In this document: positions 18,266 through 24,795 of the stretch, one piece after another
Numbering within the stretch: the stretch's first letter is position 1
How the letters are laid out: each line of letters begins with the position of its first letter
NCBI GenBank assembly: GCA_034506255.1
Contig: JAPDPX010000003.1
Coordinates: 62,001-126,000, forward strand
DNA: 64,000 bases
DNA from: a candidate division KSB1 bacterium
Lineage (GTDB): Bacteria; Zhuqueibacterota; Zhuqueibacteria; Zhuqueibacterales; Zhuqueibacteraceae
Direction: 5' to 3'
Program-made: the position numbers and the translations under genes
Notes under the pieces: generated by a model
Seen by the model: the letters and a program-made list of their open reading frames with translations, nothing else
Database searches by the model: none
What the model was told of the DNA's origin: nothing

Positions 18266-18436
18266 ATGAAATTCAACGCCCCCACGCAAGTCGTCTGGCT
18301 GCTCGCTGTGATTCTCGGTGTGCTCGGCATCCTGGGAAATTTCACCACCATCGCATTCGTCACAAAGAATGCCTTCTGGCTGGTGACCGCTGGCTTTGCC
18401 CTGCTGGCGGTCGGCACGATGTACAAGCGGGTCTAG
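18266..18436 (+). CDS. Small two-helix membrane protein, unknown function
   Basis: A 56-residue protein with two predicted membrane helices: about residues 8-25 (V-V-W-L-L-A-V-I-L-G-V-L-G-I-L-G) and 34-51 (A-F-W-L-V-T-A-G-F-A-L-L-A-V-G), then a short basic tail (M-Y-K-R-V). A good ribosome-binding site (CGGAGG, eight bases upstream) fixes the ATG at 18266. The F-V-T-K-N-A-F-W-L linker is characteristic of a family of tiny conserved membrane proteins of unknown role. No functional link to the amidase downstream is evident. Confidence 0.65.
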   Translation: MKFNAPTQVVWLLAVILGVLGILGNFTTIAFVTKNAFWLVTAGFALLAVGTMYKRV

Positions 18437-18608
18437 GTCGCTGGGGCTCGCTGCGGTTGAGGCTTGCGGGGAGCAATCCCTTCCCCGTAATCTCATGCGC
18501 CTTCGGATTTCCCTGCAGGCCTCATCCTGTCTCTGCGTTTCTCACCTGTTTCTTACCGCTGTGACGCTCATTTCTTCATACTCCCCTCGCCAGCATCAGG
18601 AGTTCAGC

Positions 18609-20267
18609 ATGCGATTCAAGATGATTTTAGTCGCTGTTGGTGTTGGCGGTTTGGCGGCGTTGGGCGCGTTGCTGCCCTCCCCAAATGCCGAGCCGCTCAC
18701 CCCGGCCCTCATCGCCGCCGCTGAAAAACTCTTCGGCCTGCAATTCAACGAAGCCAAGCGCGATTCCATGCGCGGCGATCTCGAGGAGCATCGCGCAAAC
18801 TATGAAAAGATCCGGCGGGTACCGTTGCCCAACAGCGTGCCGCCGGCGCTCGCTTTCAATCCTGTGCCGGTGGGAATGACGTTCGAGACGCAACACCGGC
18901 CGCCGGTGTGGAGCGCGCCCGCCAAAATCGCCGTGCCTGTCAATCTCGAAGACCTGGCATATGCCCCGGTCGGTGAGCTGGCCGAACTGTTGCGCACGCG
19001 CAAAGTCACCTCGATGCAGCTTACGCAGATGTATCTCAGCCGTTTGAAAAAATACGGACCCAAACTCGAATGCATGATCACCCTCACCGAAGAGCTGGCG
19101 CTCGAGCAGGCGCAACGCGCGGATGCGGAAATCGCCGCGGGCAAATATCGCGGCCCGCTGCACGGCATTCCCTACGGCGTCAAGGATTTGCTCGCCACCA
19201 GGGGTTACAAAACCACCTGGGGTGCGGTACCCTTCAAAGACCAGGTGATCGACGAAGATGCGACCGTCATCAAAAAGCTCGAAGCAGCGGGTGCGGTGCT
19301 GGTGGCGAAGCTGACTCTCGGTGAGCTGGCTTGGGGCGACGTGTGGTTCGGCGGCAAAACACGCAATCCCTGGAATCTCGAGCAGGGCTCGAGCGGCTCT
19401 TCGGCCGGCTCGGCGGCCGCCACGGCCGCGGGACTGGTGGCCTTCGCCCTCGGTTCCGAAACCTGGGGCTCGATCGTTTCGCCCTCGACACGCTGCGGGG
19501 TGACGGGTTTGCGCCCGACTTATGGCCGCGTGAGTCGCGCCGGTGCCATGGCATTGAGCTGGTCGATGGACAAACTCGGGCCGATCTGCCGCACTGTGGA
19601 AGACTGCGCGCTGGTGTTCAATGCCATTTATGGCCCCGATGGCCGCGACGCCACCGTCGTTGATCTGCCGTTCAACTACAACCCCAAAATCGATTTGGGC
19701 AAACTGCGCATCGGCTATCTCAAAAGCGCCTTTGAGAAAGACTCGACCAATCGCGCCACCAACGAGGCCACGCTGGCGAAGCTGCGCGAACTGGGCGCGA
19801 AGCTGATTCCCCTGGAATTGCCGGATTTTCCCGTCGACGCGCTCACGATTATTTTGAGCGCGGAGGCCGCGGCGGCCTTTGACGAGTTGACGCGTTCGGG
19901 CAGGGATGATCTGCTGGTGCGCCAGATTCGCAACGCCTGGCCCAATGTCTTGCGCAGCGCGCGCTTCATTCCCGCGGTGGAATACATTCAGGCGAACCGC
20001 GTGCGCCATCTCGTCATTCAAGCCATGGCGGAGATGATGAAGAGTATCGATGTTTACGTCGCGCCCTCGTTCGACGGGAATCTTTTGCTCACCAATCTCA
20101 CCGGCCATCCCAGCGTGACGTTGCCCAACGGTTTCAACGACAAAGGCAGTCCCACCAGCATCACGTTCATGGGCAATTTGTACGGCGAAGCGCTCACGTT
20201 GGCTGTTGCCAAGGCTTATCAAGACGCAACGGATTTTCATAAGAAGCATCCGCCGCTGTTTCCGTAA
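18609..20267 (+). CDS. Amidase-signature hydrolase, probably exported
   Basis: A 552-residue member of the amidase signature family (GatA/fatty-acid-amide-hydrolase fold). The Ser-cisSer-Lys triad is complete: Lys192 in G-V-K-D-L-L, Ser264 in the G-S-S-G-S-S-A-G loop, and nucleophile Ser288 in W-G-S-I. The N terminus (R-F-K-M-I-L-V-A-V-G-V-G-G-L-A-A-L-G-A) looks like a signal peptide or anchor, unlike cytosolic GatA, and an extra ~90-residue N-terminal region precedes the catalytic domain. No gatB/gatC are nearby, so a tRNA amidotransferase role is unlikely. It probably hydrolyses an amide in the periplasm; the substrate is unknown. Confidence 0.88.
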   Translation: MRFKMILVAVGVGGLAALGALLPSPNAEPLTPALIAAAEKLFGLQFNEAKRDSMRGDLEEHRANYEKIRRVPLPNSVPPALAFNPVPVGMTFETQHRPPVWSAPAKIAVPVNLEDLAYAPVGELAELLRTRKVTSMQLTQMYLSRLKKYGPKLECMITLTEELALEQAQRADAEIAAGKYRGPLHGIPYGVKDLLATRGYKTTWGAVPFKDQVIDEDATVIKKLEAAGAVLVAKLTLGELAWGDVWFGGKTRNPWNLEQGSSGSSAGSAAATAAGLVAFALGSETWGSIVSPSTRCGVTGLRPTYGRVSRAGAMALSWSMDKLGPICRTVEDCALVFNAIYGPDGRDATVVDLPFNYNPKIDLGKLRIGYLKSAFEKDSTNRATNEATLAKLRELGAKLIPLELPDFPVDALTIILSAEAAAAFDELTRSGRDDLLVRQIRNAWPNVLRSARFIPAVEYIQANRVRHLVIQAMAEMMKSIDVYVAPSFDGNLLLTNLTGHPSVTLPNGFNDKGSPTSITFMGNLYGEALTLAVAKAYQDATDFHKKHPPLFP

Positions 20268-20702
20268 CGCAGACAACTTGTCTGCAAACCAATGCAGGCA
20301 GGATGCCTGCACTATACAATGCGGCAGCAAGAAGTTTTTCTGCCACGAAAATGCAATCCCGCGAAAAATTTTTTCGATTTTGCCTCACGGCCACCGCCTG
20401 GTGCACGGTTACGTTAATTTTTGCAGCCCCGATCGCTTGTGCGTCGCTGCTGAAGTAGCAAAATTCATTTTTGAACAGCCGCCCACGAGGAACGGGGACA
20501 ACAGATGCAAGGCCAGAGTCTCGGCAAAGAATAACCGTTCCGGCAGGGTTTGACCGTGGCGTTATCCCGCGATCCTGCAGAATGACCCTCCCCTGAAAGA
20601 GTGGGGATCGTTGCTGCGTGAATGGCTTTGCCTTCCCGCGCGGGATGAGCTATATTCGCACAAAACACCAGGAAACAGTCCGGCAAACTTCCGGTGCTCG
20701 CA
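20268..20702. repeat. Spacer with a palindromic repeat remnant
   Basis: The 435-bp gap after the amidase holds, at about 20270-20325, GCAGAC...GTCTGC followed by GCAGGCaggatGCCTGC. This is a degenerate version of the palindromic core seen in the repeat copies at 24370, 25258, 31185 and 44977. The remainder shows no gene. Confidence 0.5.
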
Positions 20703-20951
20703 ATGAAACCCTTTGCGTTGTCGCTAATCTTGCCCGGTTTTGTTGCAACGACGCTCTTCGGCGAGTCATCACAGAGTCGGGATTCCTTCATATTGCCTGC
20801 CGGTGTTGCGCGAGACGCCACTCAACAGCCTGCCGCTGCAAAAGCAGCGGCACCGGATACCGTTTCCACTTCGAACGGCCTGCTCGATTGGATCGAAAAA
20901 CACCCGGTACTGGTCACCTTCATCCTGCTGCCGATTCTTGCGCTCATGTAG
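20703..20951 (+). CDS. N-terminal signal/transmembrane segment, in frame with the NACHT gene and ended by an amber codon
   Basis: An 82-residue frame: a hydrophobic signal-like start (A-L-S-L-I-L-P-G-F-V-A-T-T-L-F-G), an Ala/Pro/Thr-rich linker, then a membrane helix (H-P-V-L-V-T-F-I-L-L-P-I-L-A-L-M) ending at TAG. The frame immediately after TAG is the same frame as the NACHT protein and stays open for its whole length; the first residues after the stop are strongly basic (R-R-L-A-R-R-R), as expected just inside a membrane. I read the pair as one gene split by a nonsense codon: a membrane anchor plus cytoplasmic NACHT. Alternatives are a separate small protein or amber readthrough. Confidence 0.6.
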   Translation: MKPFALSLILPGFVATTLFGESSQSRDSFILPAGVARDATQQPAAAKAAAPDTVSTSNGLLDWIEKHPVLVTFILLPILALM

Positions 20952-20984
20952 CGGCTGCTCAGCGGGCAAGGCCAAATTCCCCGC

Positions 20985-23651
20985 GTGAAACAATGGCTGG
21001 CGCGGCGCCTGGCACGCCGCCGCCACTTGCACCGCCTGCGCGAAGAGCATGAGCGCATCAATCTGCTGGGTTTTCAGGCCAACGCCAATATCCCGGTGCG
21101 CACGCTCGATGTCTTCGTCGCACTGCAGCTTGCGGAATATCATCACCGGCTTGGGGAAGAGTGGCAGGCCCCAATGGGGGCACACACGCAGACCGGCGCC
21201 AACAAACAAAAGCGCCGTTCCCACAGGACGCCTCAGCCACCCGAAGCTGCTGCGCAAAGCAAGCGGTTTTCCCCCGGTGAATTGTTGCAATACGCTTTTT
21301 TCAGCGAAAACCCCGGGCGTCTGCTGCTGATTCTCGGCGACCCCGGCTCCGGCAAGACCACGCTGATGAAGTATTACGCCATGTCCTGCCTCGACCGTGC
21401 CGGCCGGCGGACGCTGGGCCTGCCCCGGCGCCTCCTGCCGGTCTTTGTGCCCCTGCGCCTGCTCAAGGACATCGACGAGAAGCAGCCCTTCTGCAGCGTT
21501 TTGAGCGAGAAGGTCTGCAGCCCGAACAAGCCCGTTCCGCCGGAATCCTTCGAGCGCTGGCTCGACCGGCCAGGCTGTCTGGTATTGCTCGACGGCCTGG
21601 ACGAGATCAGCGAAGTCAAGCAGCGTATCCGCGTCTGCCGTTGGATTGAGCAGGCCTGCACTGATTATCGCGCCTCCTTTTTCATCATCACCTCGCGTTA
21701 CACCGGCTATCGCGTCAGTGATGGGGTGGAGTTGCGCCGCGATCACGTGCGCGCCGATGTGCTCGCGCTCAATGGCGAACAGCAGCAGGTGTTTTTGCAA
21801 AAGTGGTTTCGAGCCGTTTACAGCAGCGCCGCAGGCAATGGCGCCGACAGGGCCGGGCAGGCGCAGAAAGTGGCGGCGGCAGTGCGCGACTATCTCGGCC
21901 GCAAAGAAAACGCAAGCTTGCGCCAGCTCGCCGGCACGCCGGTGCTCCTGCAAATCATGGCGGTCTTGTGGCAGGAATATGGTTCGCTCGAAGAGGGCCG
22001 CGCCAATCTCTATGAAAAATGCACCGACTATCTGCTCGACCGGCGCGACCGCCTACGCGATTTGCCGCCGCCCCTGCCCGCCGATCGGGCCAAGATCGTG
22101 CTGCGCCCGCTCGCGTTGTTCATGCAGGAAATGTTGCGCAGCCCGGCAATCCCGGCGGCCGAGATGGCGGAACGCATGACACGACCGCTGCAAGAGGTGA
22201 AGCCCGGCTTGACGCCGGAGGACTTCGTCACACATCTGTGCGATCGCGCCGGCTTGCTCAAGGCTTATGGTGACGGGCCATATGTCTTCAGCCATGGTTC
22301 CTTTCGGGAATTTCTCGCCGCGACGGAGCTGGCCGAGCAGATCACCCGCAACCCCGGCCGCTGCCGGGTGCTGGTGGATAACTTCAACGCCCCGGACGGC
22401 TGGTGGCGTGAAACCATTCTGTTCAGCCTGAGCCTGTCCAAGCCCGTCATCTTCAATGATTTTTTTCAGCTCTTTCTGCCCCATCCCAAAAATGGCGAGG
22501 GCTTCCCCGAGCTGCTCGAGTTGATCATCAAAGAGGCGCGGCAAAAATCCGTTGATCCCTTTGAACGCTTCCTGTGCGATCCCCGGCAGGATTGGCAAAA
22601 ACGCTACAATGCCCTGATGTGCCTGCGGCTGATCGCCTCGGACCCGGCCAGGAAACTGGTCAAGCAAGTTTGGAAACAACTGCAGACCCAGGCCGTGCCG
22701 GCACAGCCAAAGCAAGCCGAGGGCTTGTTGCGGCTGCGGCAGAAAGCCGAAGAGATTCTCATTGAATGGAAGCTGGTTCGCCCGGCGGCGCTTGCTGCCA
22801 GGGACGCGCCGGTTGCCGTGGGAGCCAAGAGCTTCCGCAATCCCTTCGAGTTGCAGGCGGAATACATTCTCATTCCCGGCGGCAAATACAAATATTTTGT
22901 GACCAAAAAAGAAGTTGAAGTGCCGCCGCTCTACTTCGCCAAATATCCCGTGACCAACAGGCTCTATCGCCGCTTTATCGCCTATCTTGATGATGAGAAA
23001 AGCATGGCGGAAGTTCTCGCCGTTTTGCCGCTCAAGCAGTTTGGCAATCGCCTGTGGGCGCAAGCCGCAGAAATCAAAGGTCTCCGGGAATATCTTGGCA
23101 GTGATGCCTCGCGATGGGCAGCCAACTTGCAATCCAGCCTCGATGATGACAAGCGTTTTAATGGGGATGATCAACCGGTGGTGGGCGTCACGTGGTTTGC
23201 CGCCTGGGCTTACTGTTATTGGTTGAGCGAGTTGCAGGGGGCAGGGAGCAAGGGGCAAGATGAAAAAATGATCTATCGTTTGCCCACTGAGCAAGAATGG
23301 GAGTGGCCCGCGGGCGGCGGCAAAAGAGAGTATCCCTGGGGCAATGAAGAGCCGAATGACACCCGCGCAAATTATGACGAAAAAGTTGGCAAAACCACGC
23401 CGGTGGGATCCTACCCGGCCGGAGCAACGCCAGAGGGATTGATGGATATGGCCGGCAATGTTTGGGAATGGATGGAGAATTGGTATGACAAAGATGAAGA
23501 TTGGCGGGCGCTTCGTGGCGGCTCGTGGCGCGATTCCACAGTGAATCTGCGTTGCGCGGCTCGCAACGGCGTCAATCCCGACGGCAATTGGGACAGCGTC
23601 GGGTTCCGCGTTGTCGCCGTCCAGTCTTCTTTTGATACTCTGAAACTCTGA
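20985..23651 (+). CDS. NACHT ATPase with C-terminal FGE/SUMF1 (C-type-lectin fold) domain; probable DGR target protein
   Basis: An 888-residue protein from a GTG start, though translation may really begin upstream (see the adjoining amber-terminated segment). The NACHT module has Walker A G-D-P-G-S-G-K-T-T (118-126), Walker B L-V-L-L-D-G-L-D-E-I (~198-207) and an I-I-T-S-R-Y sensor strand; a helical region (~330-600) follows. Residues ~625-885 are a formylglycine-generating-enzyme-like domain (I-P-G-G-K, Y-P-V-T-N, R-L-P-T-E-Q-E-W-E, M-A-G-N-V-W-E-W). The end, L-R-G-G-S-W...L-R-C-A-A-R-N...N-P-D...V-G-F-R-V-V (843-877), is the layout of DGR variable regions. The first catalytic Cys of true FGE is Thr here, so enzymatic activity is unlikely. 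An avd-like remnant follows. Likely a STAND-type sensor or conflict protein. Confidence 0.88.
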   Translation: MKQWLARRLARRRHLHRLREEHERINLLGFQANANIPVRTLDVFVALQLAEYHHRLGEEWQAPMGAHTQTGANKQKRRSHRTPQPPEAAAQSKRFSPGELLQYAFFSENPGRLLLILGDPGSGKTTLMKYYAMSCLDRAGRRTLGLPRRLLPVFVPLRLLKDIDEKQPFCSVLSEKVCSPNKPVPPESFERWLDRPGCLVLLDGLDEISEVKQRIRVCRWIEQACTDYRASFFIITSRYTGYRVSDGVELRRDHVRADVLALNGEQQQVFLQKWFRAVYSSAAGNGADRAGQAQKVAAAVRDYLGRKENASLRQLAGTPVLLQIMAVLWQEYGSLEEGRANLYEKCTDYLLDRRDRLRDLPPPLPADRAKIVLRPLALFMQEMLRSPAIPAAEMAERMTRPLQEVKPGLTPEDFVTHLCDRAGLLKAYGDGPYVFSHGSFREFLAATELAEQITRNPGRCRVLVDNFNAPDGWWRETILFSLSLSKPVIFNDFFQLFLPHPKNGEGFPELLELIIKEARQKSVDPFERFLCDPRQDWQKRYNALMCLRLIASDPARKLVKQVWKQLQTQAVPAQPKQAEGLLRLRQKAEEILIEWKLVRPAALAARDAPVAVGAKSFRNPFELQAEYILIPGGKYKYFVTKKEVEVPPLYFAKYPVTNRLYRRFIAYLDDEKSMAEVLAVLPLKQFGNRLWAQAAEIKGLREYLGSDASRWAANLQSSLDDDKRFNGDDQPVVGVTWFAAWAYCYWLSELQGAGSKGQDEKMIYRLPTEQEWEWPAGGGKREYPWGNEEPNDTRANYDEKVGKTTPVGSYPAGATPEGLMDMAGNVWEWMENWYDKDEDWRALRGGSWRDSTVNLRCAARNGVNPDGNWDSVGFRVVAVQSSFDTLKL
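23526..23603 (+). other. Candidate DGR variable region (VR) in the FGE-like domain
   Basis: Codons 848-872 of the NACHT-FGE gene. The invariant frame W...N-L-R-C-A-x-R-N-x-x-N-P-D-x-N-x-x-x-V-G-F-R is that of FGE-type DGR targets, and positions that are usually adenine-encoded (Asn) in templates hold R, D, S, T, V, G, V, G, W, D and S here. Most of these codons have the NNC/NNT form expected from mutagenesis of AAC/AAT. No matching template repeat was found in the window, so this is inference from pattern. Confidence 0.6.
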
Positions 23652-23720
23652 CCATCTGTTACTCTGAAAGGTTGGTATCGCCTAACCTCGAAAATTTTTT
23701 TGGAAATTACAGGAGGTCTC

Positions 23721-23891
23721 GTGCCCACCAAAACACAAGAGTTTTTAACCATTAAGCGCGGCTATGATTTTTCGAAGTGGCTGCTGCAGCACACCGGCAA
23801 ATTTCCCAAAAGTTACCGCTTCAGCGTGGCGGCAAAACTGGAGAATGCCAGCGTTGCGTTCGTAGTAGCGCCTGCAGGCGTCAAATCGTAG
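23721..23891 (+). pseudogene. Truncated Avd-like (four-helix-bundle DGR accessory) gene
   Basis: A 56-codon frame starting with GTG after an AGGAGG ribosome-binding site, 69 bp past the NACHT-FGE stop. Residues 1-42 read like the first helices of bacterial Avd/four-helix-bundle accessory proteins: Y-D-F-S-K-W-L-L-Q-H-T-G-K-F-P-K-S, then Y-R-F-S-V-A-A-K-L-E-N. After 'L-E-N-A' similarity stops and the frame runs into repeat-like DNA (GTAGTAGCGCCTGCAGGCGT) and ends. Intact Avd proteins are about 110-130 residues, so two thirds is missing. In complete DGRs Avd partners the reverse transcriptase during mutagenic retrohoming; neither RT nor template repeat follows. The strong ribosome-binding site suggests recent decay. 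Confidence 0.7.
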
Positions 23892-23896
23892 CCAAA

Positions 23897-24542
23897 CTAG
23901 TACTGCAACGTTAAGTTCTAAAATCCGATCCGCAATCCAGAACTGTCATTCCGGAGGAATTTGCCATGCCCGTCTGGACACCCATCGGAATGAAAATGGG
24001 ATCATCCGAATTGTGCGTACATTTTGCGACAACAAGATGAAAAGAATCGCAAAATCAGTTCCGTGCCTTCTCTGCTGAGAGCCACATGCCCCAACTTGAT
24101 AGCGAACGGCCCAACCCCGCCCGGGGTGAAATGTTTAGAGTAATTGCCAACACCTCCAACTTCAAACTCCTTTAGGAGTGACATGTAACGGCGTTTGCCT
24201 TCAATTCAAGATGAGATCAATGAGGAGGCACGATACACATGTCACCCCGCCGGGGTTTCATTTCGGCGAACGGCACCTGGCTATATACCTCTCACGCCTG
24301 GCGGAGTTCATCAGATGCAAAGAACAGTCATGTGGCCAGGTACGCTTGAGTCGGATGATCTTGAAAATGCAGCGCAGAAATCTTGTCTGCAGCAGGCTGG
24401 AAGCCTGCGCTACGGCATTTTCGTGGTAATCTTCCCGAGTACCGGGAGTGATGCTTATTCTGACATTATCCCAAGCACTCAAGAAGATTTTTACAGAATG
24501 ACAGTGGGGGGTGGAGGTGCCAACTTAACGTTGTACTACTAG
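23897..24542 (+). mobile_element. Non-autonomous terminal-inverted-repeat element (R2 family, copy A), carrying a nested insertion
   Basis: The left end CTAGTActgCAACGTTAAGTT-type sequence (23897-23917) is matched in inverse by the right end (24522-24542), with 3 mismatches in 21 bp, and both edges carry CTAG. There is no transposase gene inside. The interior includes the palindromic core GCAGAA..TTGTCTGC/GCAGGCtggaaGCCTGC at 24372-24412. A second, 361-bp element (24000-24360) is inserted within it. It abuts the truncated avd gene. It is best described as a MITE mobilised in trans by an unknown transposase. Confidence 0.7.
24000..24360 (+). mobile_element. 361-bp palindrome-rich MITE (copy 1), 10-bp TIRs, nested in R2 copy A
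   Basis: Bounded by GATCATCCGA at 24000-24009 and its exact inverse TCGGATGATC at 24351-24360. The host sequence TGAAAATG is present on both sides, consistent with an 8-bp target duplication. Inside are several short hairpins of the form AACCCC..GGGGT or ACTCC..GGAGT, each followed by a GTGACATGT-like word, arranged in opposing orientation. A nearly identical copy of the same length lies inverted at 56265-56625. The 60-codon open frame on its minus strand is an unlikely gene. Confidence 0.75.
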
Positions 24543-24795
24543 ATAATATGTCAAGTTGAATCCTACGGCACAGACAAATTGGCCCAACGGGCAAAATGCA
24601 AAAGCGAAAGACAAGGTGCTGGAAAATCAGTAACCGCGGTTTGCTCTGCCACGCCTTGGCCGTGGCATCTGCTGTATCAAAGTCCCGGCCAAGCCGTGAC
24701 TGAACATTCCCGTGCTTGCATGTCGAAACTTATTAGGTTGAACACCTGAAGGCGTCACGACAAACCTCTGCAAACCTCGCTAAACATTGCGCAAA

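Noticed and set aside
20985..23651. Reading the C-terminal domain as an active formylglycine-generating enzyme
   Set aside because: The second catalytic-type Cys is present in L-R-C-A-A-R, but the partner Cys five residues earlier is Thr, and there is no sulfatase in the window. A structural or binding C-lectin role fits better.
24002..24184. 60-codon minus-strand frame, repeated at 56441-56623
   Set aside because: It lies wholly within the 361-bp MITE, is composed of its hairpins, and has no ribosome-binding site. Conservation is explained by the repeat itself.
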